Part shown: positions 52,184-60,117 of the stretch, one piece after another
How the letters are laid out: every line of letters starts with the position of its first letter
How positions within the stretch are numbered: the first letter of the stretch is position 1
DNA from: Saccharospirillum sp. MSK14-1
Lineage (GTDB): Bacteria; Pseudomonadota; Gammaproteobacteria; Pseudomonadales; Natronospirillaceae
NCBI RefSeq assembly: GCF_003054965.1
Contig: NZ_MIES01000033.1
Location: 558,001-622,000 of the forward strand
Direction of reading: 5' to 3'
Length of the DNA stretch: 64,000 nt
Notes under the pieces: model-generated
What the model saw: only the letters and a program-made list of their open reading frames with translations
The model's database searches: none
What the model was told of the DNA's origin: nothing
Program-made: the position numbers and the translations under genes

Positions 52184-53329
52184 TTAGAATGCGCCATCGA
52201 CCGGCTGGCAGACATAGGCAACCGGTGCCGGCTTCCGACCATCCGGATAGCCACGCTCGACCACGGCCAGGACTGTATCGACCTGATCACGAGGTACGAC
52301 GGCCACCATGCAGCCGCCAAAGCCGCCGCCGGTCATGCGTACACCGCCCATGCCGCGCAGCGCTTGAGCAACTGCATCGACCAGTTCATCAATGGGCGGC
52401 AGGGTGATTTCAAAGTCGTAACGCATGGACGCGTGGCTTTCGGCCATCAGCTTGCCGATGGCCTGCCAGTCACTGCGCTCCAGTGCGTCAACCATGGCCA
52501 GGGTGCGCTCGTTATCGGTCAAAATGTGGCGCGCTCGGCGAGCCGTGACGGCGGGCAGTTCTTCCCGGTGGGTGATCAGATCTTCGGGTTTAGCATCGCG
52601 CAGGCTGGCGACACCGAGAATGTGTGCGGCCTGCTCGCATTGCTGGCGGCGACTGTTGTATTCACTGTCGACCAATCCTCGTTGAATGCGCGAGTTGATG
52701 ACCACAATGGCAGCGTCGTCGGGCAAGCGCACCGGACGGATGTCCAGCGAACGACAATCGATAAGAGTCGCGTGCCCATCCAGGCCACAGGCCGATACCA
52801 GCTGGTCCATGATGCCGCACTGAATGCCGACGAATTCATTTTCTGCACGTTGACCGAAACGCGCCGCTGCCGGGCCATCCAGTGGTTCACCACTGAAACC
52901 AGTCAGGGCTCGGGCGGTGGCCACTTCCATAGACGCCGATGAACTGAGACCGGTGCCTTGAGGAATGTTGCCATGAATCAGCAGGTCGGCGCCGCTTAAG
53001 CGATAGCCGGAGCTGAGCATGACTTTGCAGACGCCACGCAGGTAGTCGGACCAGGGCGCTTTGGGGTCGCGTTCAATGGGGTTGTCCAGGTCAAATTCAG
53101 ACCAGCTTTCACCCTGATCCAAAGCACACAGACGAATGATGCGGTCGTCTCGCGCCCGACCCGCCAGGCAGGTGTGGAAATCGATGGCCGCGGGCAGTGC
53201 AAAGCCATCGTTATAATCGGTGTGTTCGCCAATGAGGTTGACCCGACCCGGCGCCAGAAAGCTGGCTTCGGCCGGTGTTTGAAACAAGCGTTCAAAGGCG
53301 CTTCGGGTTGCGATAGCTAATGGATTCAT
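52184..53329 (-). CDS. galK: Galactokinase
   Basis: This 381-residue GHMP kinase phosphorylates alpha-D-galactose to galactose-1-phosphate. Motif 1 is PGRVNLIGEHTDYNDGFALP, the phosphate-binding motif 2 is GTGLSSSASMEVATA, and motif 3 is VRMTGGGFGGCMVAVV. The catalytic aspartate is in CGIMDQLVSACG. Its start overlaps the galT stop by four bases (ATGA), showing tight translational coupling. It is the second gene of the galTKM operon under the divergent LacI/GalR-type regulator. Confidence 0.96.
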   Translation of the reverse strand: MNPLAIATRSAFERLFQTPAEASFLAPGRVNLIGEHTDYNDGFALPAAIDFHTCLAGRARDDRIIRLCALDQGESWSEFDLDNPIERDPKAPWSDYLRGVCKVMLSSGYRLSGADLLIHGNIPQGTGLSSSASMEVATARALTGFSGEPLDGPAAARFGQRAENEFVGIQCGIMDQLVSACGLDGHATLIDCRSLDIRPVRLPDDAAIVVINSRIQRGLVDSEYNSRRQQCEQAAHILGVASLRDAKPEDLITHREELPAVTARRARHILTDNERTLAMVDALERSDWQAIGKLMAESHASMRYDFEITLPPIDELVDAVAQALRGMGGVRMTGGGFGGCMVAVVPRDQVDTVLAVVERGYPDGRKPAPVAYVCQPVDGAF

Positions 53330-54381
53330 GCGCGACGCTCCCGATAGTGATGGTCGCTGACAGCGCGTAACCGTTCGGCCGCTTGTTCGGGTGTTAGGTC
53401 GCGTTGGGCCTCTGCCAGCATTTCATAACCCACCATAAACTTGCGCACCGTGGCGCTGCGTAACAAGGGTGGGAAAAAGTGAGCGTGAACTTGCCAGTGG
53501 TTGGTATCGCTGTCACCACAGGGTGCGCCATGCCAGCCCATGGAGTAAGGAAAGCTGGTTTGGAAGAGGTTGTCGTAGCGACTGGTTAGGCGTTTGAGTA
53601 AATCCGCCAGGCTGTCTTTTTCGGCATCGCTCAACTCATTCAGATGACGGCGGTGTGCCAAGGGCAGTACCAGGCTTTCAAACGGCCAGCTCGCCCAGTA
53701 AGGCACAACGGCAATCCAGTGCTCGTTCTGCACCAGGGTTCGTGCACCGTCCGCGGCTTCACGCTGAGCGTAATCGAGCAGCAGAGGGCTTTGATGATCG
53801 TTGTGATAATGACGCTGGCTCTGATCCTCGCGCGCTGGCAAAGACGGTAAGCTGGTATTGGCCCAGACTTGGCCATGGGGGTGAGGCTGCGAACACCCCA
53901 TCAACGTGCCTTTGTTTTCAAACAGCTGCACCCAGCGGTAGCGCTGGCCGAGTTCGGTTAACTGCTCGACCCAGGTATCGACTAACCTCCGTATTGCCGG
54001 TAATGGCAGTTCGGGCAGTGTCAGACTGTGGTCTGGGCTGTAGCACAGCACCCGGGCAACACCGGCTTCGGGACGAGCGCGCATCAGCGGGTCGTCAGTG
54101 TTGTCGCTCTGGGTGGGTGCATCTGGCATCAAGGCGCCGAAATCGTTTTCGAAAACGTAGGTATCCTGATAATGCGGATTGGTTTCGCCACTGATTCGTT
54201 CGTTGCCCGGACACAAATAACAGTCGGGGTCGTAACTGGGATGAACCGCATTGTCTTGAACTTCGGTCTGTCCTTGCCAAGGTCGCTTAGCACGGTGGGG
54301 TGAGACCAGAATCCAGTCGTCAGTCAAAGGATTGTAGCGGCGATGCGGATGGTCTTGCGCATCGAACTTTGGCGGCGTCAT
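53326..54381 (-). CDS. galT: Galactose-1-phosphate uridylyltransferase
   Basis: This 351-residue Leloir enzyme exchanges UMP between UDP-glucose and galactose-1-phosphate. The N-terminus RYNPLTDDWILVSPHRAKRP and the metal site CYLCPGNERISGE are typical. The active-site HxH pattern is in GCSQPHPHGQVWA with its covalent UMP histidine. The second of two adjacent ATGs (54381) is preferred since AGGAG is then six bases upstream. It heads the galTKM operon. A perfect operator palindrome lies 40 bp upstream. A galE gene for the remaining Leloir step is not in the window. Confidence 0.96.
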   Translation of the reverse strand: MTPPKFDAQDHPHRRYNPLTDDWILVSPHRAKRPWQGQTEVQDNAVHPSYDPDCYLCPGNERISGETNPHYQDTYVFENDFGALMPDAPTQSDNTDDPLMRARPEAGVARVLCYSPDHSLTLPELPLPAIRRLVDTWVEQLTELGQRYRWVQLFENKGTLMGCSQPHPHGQVWANTSLPSLPAREDQSQRHYHNDHQSPLLLDYAQREAADGARTLVQNEHWIAVVPYWASWPFESLVLPLAHRRHLNELSDAEKDSLADLLKRLTSRYDNLFQTSFPYSMGWHGAPCGDSDTNHWQVHAHFFPPLLRSATVRKFMVGYEMLAEAQRDLTPEQAAERLRAVSDHHYRERRA

Positions 54382-54420
54382 CATGGACTCCTGTATTTTT
54401 ATTGGCTCAGTCTAAGTGAT

Positions 54421-54436
54421 TTGAAAACGTTTTCAA
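54421..54436. promoter_or_regulatory. LacI/GalR-type operator between galT and the regulator
   Basis: TTGAAAACGTTTTCAA is a perfect 16-bp palindrome with the central CG typical of LacI/GalR-family operators. It lies between the two divergent genes, so the regulator can control both galTKM and itself. No other copy with the same half-sites is evident nearby. Confidence 0.9.
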
Positions 54437-54516
54437 GTGGTGCGCACGCTCGTCGTTGTATCGCCGTTGGAAAGCGGTCAGACTGTGGCTCCGTTTTATC
54501 AGCAGAGGGCGGTTGT

Positions 54517-55533
54517 TTGTCCACCATTAAAGACGTTGCCGCTCAGGCAGGAGTCTCGATTTCGACGGTTTCGCGAGTGATCAATCACCCGGACTCCGTT
54601 GTGCCAGTTAAGCGACAGGCGGTTTTGGCGGCGATGCAGGCGCTCGATTATCGACCCAACTCATTGGCTCGAGCGTTGGTGAGCCAACGTTCCGACTGTG
54701 TTGGTCTGGTGGTGGGTGAGATTGATTCGCCGTTTTTTGCGCAACTGATGGCTGGTGTGCATCGTGTCCTGCTGGATGCGGGCAAACACGTCATTGTTAC
54801 TGCGGGCTATCACCAGGCTGAGCAGGAACGGGAATCCATCCGGTTCTTGCTGGAGCGTCGCTGTGATGCCCTGATCGTACATGCCAAGGCGTTACCGGAA
54901 GAAGAGTTGGCGGCGCTGTTAAAAGGCTCGACGCCGGTGGTGTTGATTAACCATCTGTTGCCGGAGTTCGAAGAACGTTGCGTCTACCTCGACAACGAAG
55001 AAGGCGCTTACCTGGCGACTCGTCATTTGTTGTCCCGCGGACATCGCCGTATTGGCTACATTGGCTCCAACCGAGGCATTGAAGATGGCGCCGATCGTGA
55101 ACGTGGGTATCAGCGTGCCTTGGCGGAGTTTGGGCTGGAGGCCGATCGAAAAGACCAGGTGCGGGCGTTTCCCGATGAGGCCGGTGGTCACGATGCCATG
55201 GCCGAAGTGCTGCGGCGCAGTCCCGACCTGACTGCGGTTTTTGCCTACAACGATGCCATGGCCGGTGGTGCGATTAACATGCTCAAAGACAGCGGATATG
55301 CCGTGCCGGAGCAACTATCAGTCGTTGGTTTTGATGATGTCATACTGGCGCGACTGTTGTCTCCGAGGTTAACCACTGTGCGCTACCCGATTGGCGAGAT
55401 GGGTGCTCTGGCCGCCCAATTGGTGTTGCACGATCTGGAAGAGCGCTTTCCTGCCGTTGAACAGCCGCGCCGCTTTACACCGCGCTTAATCGAGCGTCAC
55501 TCGGTTCGTCAGGTCAGTCCTGATGCCAATTGA
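54517..55533 (+). CDS. LacI family regulator of the gal operon
   Basis: This 338-residue protein is a standard LacI/GalR repressor. The N-terminal HTH is STIKDVAAQAGVSISTVSRV followed by a hinge helix with PNSLARALVSQRSD. The sugar-binding core has VGLVVGEIDSPFFAQLMAGV and AVFAYNDAMAGGAINMLKD. TTG 54517 is the natural start, with AGAGGG at 54504-54509; the frame extending back to 54343 would run through galT. Divergent gal genes and a shared palindrome make galactose or a derivative the likely inducer. Confidence 0.92.
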   Translation: MSTIKDVAAQAGVSISTVSRVINHPDSVVPVKRQAVLAAMQALDYRPNSLARALVSQRSDCVGLVVGEIDSPFFAQLMAGVHRVLLDAGKHVIVTAGYHQAEQERESIRFLLERRCDALIVHAKALPEEELAALLKGSTPVVLINHLLPEFEERCVYLDNEEGAYLATRHLLSRGHRRIGYIGSNRGIEDGADRERGYQRALAEFGLEADRKDQVRAFPDEAGGHDAMAEVLRRSPDLTAVFAYNDAMAGGAINMLKDSGYAVPEQLSVVGFDDVILARLLSPRLTTVRYPIGEMGALAAQLVLHDLEERFPAVEQPRRFTPRLIERHSVRQVSPDAN

Positions 55534-55567
55534 GCAGATGATATTCCTGTGAATTTGTCTTTTTCTG

Positions 55568-55598
55568 GATAAAACATCTCTAGACTGTAAGTTTTATC
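55568..55598. promoter_or_regulatory. Inverted repeat in the ald promoter region
   Basis: GATAAAAC (55568-55575) and GTTTTATC (55591-55598) form perfect 8-bp arms with a 15-bp spacer, about 125 bp before the alanine dehydrogenase start. It could bind an Lrp/AsnC-type regulator, which commonly controls ald genes; none is adjacent, so this is tentative. Confidence 0.5.
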
Positions 55599-55723
55599 GA
55601 GTAATCCCGGGTTTTGTTGAGCCATTACAGAACCCCTTTTTGAGGTGGACTTTCTATACTGTCAGGGTTGCCTGTGCCCGACTCGGGGCCTGGCCAAATC
55701 CATTCGACAGGAGAAGGGCTGCG

Positions 55724-56845
55724 ATGAAAGTTGGCGTTCCCAAGGAAATCAAAAACCATGAATATCGCGTGGGGCTGACACCTTCAGCGGCACGCGAGTT
55801 AATCCACCACGGTCATCAAGTGGCCATTGAAACCAGCGCTGGCGCGTCCATCGGTTTTAGCGATGAAGAATATCAATCGGCCGGTGCCCAGATTTTGCCG
55901 ACCGCCGATGCGGTGTTTGACTGGGCTGAAATGATCGTCAAAGTCAAAGAACCTCAGGCGATCGAACGCAAGAAGCTGAAACCCCACCACACGCTGTTCA
56001 CCTACCTGCATTTGGCTCCCGATCCGGAGCAAACTCACGATCTGCTGGAATCCGGTGCGGTATGCATCGCTTATGAAACGGTCACTGATACTGCCGGTCG
56101 GTTGCCGCTGTTGGCACCGATGTCTGAAGTGGCGGGCCGTATGTCCATTCAGGCGGGTGCGCATTGTCTGGAAAAAGCTCAGGGCGGTCGGGGTTTGTTG
56201 TTGGGCGGTGTTCCCGGTGTGGCGCCGGCTAAAGTGGTTGTCATCGGCGGTGGCGTGGTCGGTCAAAATGCCATTGCTATGGCGATTGGTCTGGGTGCTG
56301 ACGTGGTGGTGTTGGACAAAAACATCGACACCTTGAGAGCGCTGGATCGTCAGTATGGCAACCGTTTGTGCACCCTCTATTCGACGCGTGAAGCCTTGGA
56401 GCAGCAAGTGCTTGAAGCCGATCTGGTGATTGGTGCGGTGCTGATTCCCGGGGCGGCAGCGCCTAAGCTGGTGACCGCGGAGCTCATTAAACGGATGAAG
56501 CCAGGTGCGGTGGTCGTGGATGTTGCCATCGATCAGGGTGGGTGTTTTGAAACCTCGAAAGCAACGACCCACGCCGAACCGACCTATGTCGTCGATGATG
56601 TGGTGCATTACTGCGTTGCCAATATGCCCGGTGCGGTTGCCCGGACCTCAACCATGGCGCTGAATAATGCCACCTTGCCGTTTACCTTAGCGTTGGCCAA
56701 TAAAGGTCCGAAACAAGCGATGCAAGATGATGCGCATTTGTTGGCCGGCCTGAACGTTTGTCGCGGTCAATTGACCTATCAAAGCGTCGCCGAGGATCTG
56801 GGTCTGGAATACCGGGATGCCAAGGAAGCTTTGCAACTGATCTGA
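55724..56845 (+). CDS. ald: Alanine dehydrogenase
   Basis: This 373-residue NAD-dependent enzyme interconverts alanine with pyruvate and ammonium. It starts with the diagnostic MKVGVPKEIKNHEYRVGLTP. The substrate residues include KVKEPQ, and HxxxYLHLAPD carries the catalytic histidine. The NAD site is VVIGGGVVGQNAIAMAIGLG, and the late VDVAIDQGGCFETSK is conserved. ATG 55724 is supported by CAGGAGAAGG. It is typically used to catabolise alanine or to assimilate ammonium. It precedes murI by about 60 bp, but the pair is not an obvious operon. Confidence 0.95.
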   Translation: MKVGVPKEIKNHEYRVGLTPSAARELIHHGHQVAIETSAGASIGFSDEEYQSAGAQILPTADAVFDWAEMIVKVKEPQAIERKKLKPHHTLFTYLHLAPDPEQTHDLLESGAVCIAYETVTDTAGRLPLLAPMSEVAGRMSIQAGAHCLEKAQGGRGLLLGGVPGVAPAKVVVIGGGVVGQNAIAMAIGLGADVVVLDKNIDTLRALDRQYGNRLCTLYSTREALEQQVLEADLVIGAVLIPGAAAPKLVTAELIKRMKPGAVVVDVAIDQGGCFETSKATTHAEPTYVVDDVVHYCVANMPGAVARTSTMALNNATLPFTLALANKGPKQAMQDDAHLLAGLNVCRGQLTYQSVAEDLGLEYRDAKEALQLI

Positions 56846-56905
56846 GTTTACTTCCCCGCAGTCTCACCTTAGGCTTGCTGCCTCGATTGAGCAGGAGTAA
56901 CAGGT

Positions 56906-57703
56906 GTGATCGGGGTTTTCGACTCAGGTATCGGGGGGCTGACGGTATTGCGCTGGGTACGCCAGCAGTTACCGCAAGCCCCTTTGTTGTATGTCGCCGA
57001 TCAGCGCTGGTCGCCTTACGGGGCCAAGCCCAGTTGGTTATTGCAGCAACGCTGCGATGCGATCGCTGACTGGTTGTTGCGACAGGGCGCAACCATGCTG
57101 GTGGTGGCGTGTAACACTGCCACCGCCCATTGTGTGGAAGCGCTGCGTAAGCGGCTGCCGGTCATTATTGTTGGCGTTGAGCCGGGCATTAAACCCGCTG
57201 CGCTGGGCAGTCGAACCGGCACCATCGGCATTCTGGCCACCGAGAACACCCTCGCCTCAACGCGCTATCAGGATTTAGCCGCCCGCTTTAACCCCAACAC
57301 CCGTATTCTCAATCAGTCGTGTCCGCATCTGGCTGAGGCCATTGAACGTGGCCCGGATAACCCGGATATCGAGCGGCTGTTGCATGAATACGTGCCAGGT
57401 TTGGTGGAAGCCGGAATCGATCGCTTGGTTCTTGGCTGTACGCATTATCCGTTGGCGCGTGAACGCATTCAGGATTTAATCGGCTCGGGCGTTCGACTGA
57501 TCGACACCGGGGAAGCCATTGCTGCTGAAGTGGGGCGGCGCTATCAACCCATGCCAGGGCAGGCCGCGCAAACCACCTTACTGACCACGGGCGATCCGTC
57601 TCGGTTAACCCAGTTGATCAACGCCTACCCAAGTTTAAAAGCCGCCTTTGGGGATGCCGTTTGTGAGCAGACACCCGCGGCGTTATTGGATGGTCCGGTC
57701 TGA
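56906..57703 (+). CDS. murI: Glutamate racemase
   Basis: This 265-residue enzyme makes D-glutamate for peptidoglycan. The N-terminal IGVFDSGIGGLTVLRWV is diagnostic, and the two catalytic cysteines are Cys69 in VVACNTATAHC and Cys178 in LGCTHYPLARE. The start is GTG 56906, preceded by an AGGAG. It is the expected size. It follows ald and is convergent with the small DUF2164 gene, which ends 16 bp after its stop. It is a housekeeping gene. Confidence 0.94.
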   Translation: MIGVFDSGIGGLTVLRWVRQQLPQAPLLYVADQRWSPYGAKPSWLLQQRCDAIADWLLRQGATMLVVACNTATAHCVEALRKRLPVIIVGVEPGIKPAALGSRTGTIGILATENTLASTRYQDLAARFNPNTRILNQSCPHLAEAIERGPDNPDIERLLHEYVPGLVEAGIDRLVLGCTHYPLARERIQDLIGSGVRLIDTGEAIAAEVGRRYQPMPGQAAQTTLLTTGDPSRLTQLINAYPSLKAAFGDAVCEQTPAALLDGPV

Positions 57704-57718
57704 CCGGGCCGTTGTTCG

Positions 57719-57976
57719 TTAGCCGCGTTCAGCTTCTTCCAGCGCGTAAAGATCGTCTTCCGTGCGAGCGTGGTATTCACGCACCAGCGCCAACGCTTCG
57801 GCGATGGCTCGGTTGTGAATGGCCGGTGTTAATTGCTCAATAAAATAATCGATGACCGATTCCACCTCGAACTGACCCAGATCGACATTGAGTTCGTTAT
57901 TGAACCAGTGCTGGCAATGGTGGTTGAGGTGTTCACGCTGTTCTTTGCTGAGTAATGCCAAAGGTTTTTTAGCCAT
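57719..57976 (-). CDS. DUF2164 small helical protein
   Basis: This 85-residue protein matches the DUF2164 family: a basic start (MAKKPLALLSKEQREHLNHH), the LNVDLGQFEVESVIDYFIEQ core, and the IHNRAIAEALALVREY helix. The family is widespread, short and of unknown function. It is entirely alpha-helical by composition with no signal. It stands alone on the minus strand between convergent murI and the divergent ABC exporter. Confidence 0.85.
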   Translation of the reverse strand: MAKKPLALLSKEQREHLNHHCQHWFNNELNVDLGQFEVESVIDYFIEQLTPAIHNRAIAEALALVREYHARTEDDLYALEEAERG

Positions 57977-58082
57977 TCAGGGCTCCGGTGGGTCGCTGTC
58001 CAGAAGTCACTTTCGGCCCGGCGGCGCTTGTTTTGCCGAGGTTGGGCCCAGATGGTGGCAGCATCCATGAAAGGGGATCCCC

Positions 58083-59873
58083 ATGTCCAGCCAACCCGTT
58101 GTCCCACCTTCCTTGCCGTTTGGCTTTTTGGCCCAGCTCTGGCCTTATTTGAGTCGCTATCGCGGCATTTTGATAGGCGCCATCCTAGCCCTGGTTTTAA
58201 CCGCCGGTCTCACCTTACTGATGGGGCAGGGCGTGCGTCTGGTGATTGATCAGGGGTTGCTGGCTTCCTCGCTGGAGGCGCTGAATAAGACGTTGGGTTT
58301 GATGATGGTATTGGTGGTTGCCATGGCCATCGGTACCTTTACCCGCTTTTATCTGGTGACCTGGTTGGGTGAAAAAGTCTCCGCTGATTTGCGCGCCGAT
58401 GTGTTTGCCCAACTGGTGCGGTTGCATCCCAGTTATTTTGAAGAAAACCAAAGCGGCGACATCATGTCGCGGTTGACCACAGACACCACGTTGCTGCAAT
58501 CCATCATCGGTTCGAGTTTGTCTTTTGCGTTGCGCAATATGCTCACCGTGACTGGCGGGCTGATCATGTTGGTGGTGACCAATCTAAAATTGTCGGCAGT
58601 GGTGTTACTGGGCGTGCCAGCAGTGTTGGTACCGGTCATATTGATGGGGCGCCAGTTGCGGGTGTTGAGTCGTCGCAGTCAGGACAGCGTGGCGGATGTC
58701 GGGACCTATGCTGGCGAGATCATCCGACAGATTAAAACGGTGCAAAGTTACGGTCGGGAAAATTTCGAACGTCAGGCGTTTCAGGTCGAGGTTGACGAAG
58801 CATTGGCCGTTGCCCGACAGCGTATTCGCCAGCGCTCTTTTCTCATGGCGGTGGTGATTTTGCTGGCGTTCACCGCCATTGCCGCCATGATTTGGGTGGG
58901 TGGCTATGACGTGATGACGGGTCAGATGACGGGCGGTGAGTTGGCGGCTTTCGTTTTCTACGCCGTTATGGTCGCGTTTGGTGTGGCCGGTGTGTCAGAA
59001 GTCTATGGCGAGGTGCAGCGCGCGGCGGGTGCAACCGAGCGCTTAATGGAGTTGCTCGCTGAGCCTTCTTTAATTACCGACCCGGATCAGGCAGTAACCA
59101 CCAATCTGACGCACAGTGAAGCCATGCGCCTCGATAACGTCAGCTTCAGTTATCCCAGTCGACCGGATAAACCGGCGCTGGACCAGGTGTCGCTGAGTGT
59201 GCAGCGCGGCGAAACCATTGCGTTGGTCGGTCCGAGTGGCGCCGGGAAATCGACGTTATTTGAGTTGCTGTTGCGGTTCTACGATCCGCAGCAAGGGCAG
59301 GTCAGGGTGCAGGGGCAGGACGTACGCGAGTTGGCGTTAGACGATCTGCGCCATCAGTTTGGTCTGGTGCCGCAACAGCCGGTGTTGTTCAGTCAAAATG
59401 TCTGGCACAACATCCGCTATGGTCGACCCGACGCCAGTGATGACGACGTCATCGCTGCGGCTAAAGCCGCCCATGCCTACGATTTCATCATGGCGCTGCC
59501 CGACGGCTTTGACAGTCATCTGGGTGAAAACGGTGTGCGTTTGAGCGGTGGCCAGAAACAACGGCTGGTCATTGCCCGGGCTATTTTGAAAAACCCCGCC
59601 ATCTTGTTACTGGATGAAGCGACCAGCGCGCTGGACGCCGAAAGTGAGCATCAGGTTCGACAGGCGTTGAGCGTGCTGATGCGTGATCGCACGACGGTCA
59701 TCATTGCGCATCGCTTGGCAACCGTGTTGGAAGCGGATCGTATTCTGGTGCTCGATCAAGGCCGCATTCAAGCCGTTGGTCGTCATGCGGAATTGTTGCA
59801 ATCATCACCCTTGTATCGCCGTTTGGCCGATCTTCAGTTTGCCGATGGGCAGTTGTCATCCTCCCTTTCTTAA
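58083..59873 (+). CDS. MsbA-like ABC exporter half-transporter
   Basis: This 596-residue fused permease-ATPase has six membrane segments in the first 330 residues (IGAILALVLTAGLTLLMG; LLGVPAVLVPVILMG) and a C-terminal nucleotide-binding domain. The Walker A is LVGPSGAGKSTLFELL, the signature LSGGQKQRLVIARA, the Walker B LLLDEATSALD, and the H-loop VIIAHRLA. It dimerises to export a lipid or drug; the substrate is unknown. A palindrome GGGGATCCCC (58073-58082) abuts the ATG and overlaps its AAGGGG ribosome-binding site. Confidence 0.93.
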   Translation: MSSQPVVPPSLPFGFLAQLWPYLSRYRGILIGAILALVLTAGLTLLMGQGVRLVIDQGLLASSLEALNKTLGLMMVLVVAMAIGTFTRFYLVTWLGEKVSADLRADVFAQLVRLHPSYFEENQSGDIMSRLTTDTTLLQSIIGSSLSFALRNMLTVTGGLIMLVVTNLKLSAVVLLGVPAVLVPVILMGRQLRVLSRRSQDSVADVGTYAGEIIRQIKTVQSYGRENFERQAFQVEVDEALAVARQRIRQRSFLMAVVILLAFTAIAAMIWVGGYDVMTGQMTGGELAAFVFYAVMVAFGVAGVSEVYGEVQRAAGATERLMELLAEPSLITDPDQAVTTNLTHSEAMRLDNVSFSYPSRPDKPALDQVSLSVQRGETIALVGPSGAGKSTLFELLLRFYDPQQGQVRVQGQDVRELALDDLRHQFGLVPQQPVLFSQNVWHNIRYGRPDASDDDVIAAAKAAHAYDFIMALPDGFDSHLGENGVRLSGGQKQRLVIARAILKNPAILLLDEATSALDAESEHQVRQALSVLMRDRTTVIIAHRLATVLEADRILVLDQGRIQAVGRHAELLQSSPLYRRLADLQFADGQLSSSLS

Positions 59874-59904
59874 GCCTCTTATAGCCCGGTTATCAGGTCG
59901 CTAA

Positions 59905-59943
59905 CCCCGCATTCTATGTCGCTTGCAGGCAGGGAATGCGGGG
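59905..59943. repeat. 10-bp inverted repeat after the ABC exporter
   Basis: CCCCGCATTC (59905-59914) and GAATGCGGGG (59934-59943), perfect arms with a 19-nt loop, 31 bp after the exporter stop. It has no T-run, so it is at most a weak terminator; it may otherwise be an RNA stability element. Confidence 0.5.
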
Positions 59944-60117
59944 GAATCGGGTTGTAAGTACTCTGTCAATGCCGTAGTGTTTAGACCTCGAAATAAAAAG
60001 TCATCACTGTCGATACGGTCTGTTATTGCTTGTGCAGTCGGTCGTGTCAGGTGAGACAATGGCTGGTGGATCCAGTCGCATAAAACTCCGTCATGATGAT
60101 TAGAGTAGGGGACTGTA

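Noticed and set aside
54144-54157. CGTTTTCGAAAACG palindrome inside galT as a second gal operator
   Set aside because: Its half-sites are inverted relative to the main operator (TTTTCGAAAA instead of AAAACGTTTT) and it is fully explained by coding sequence.
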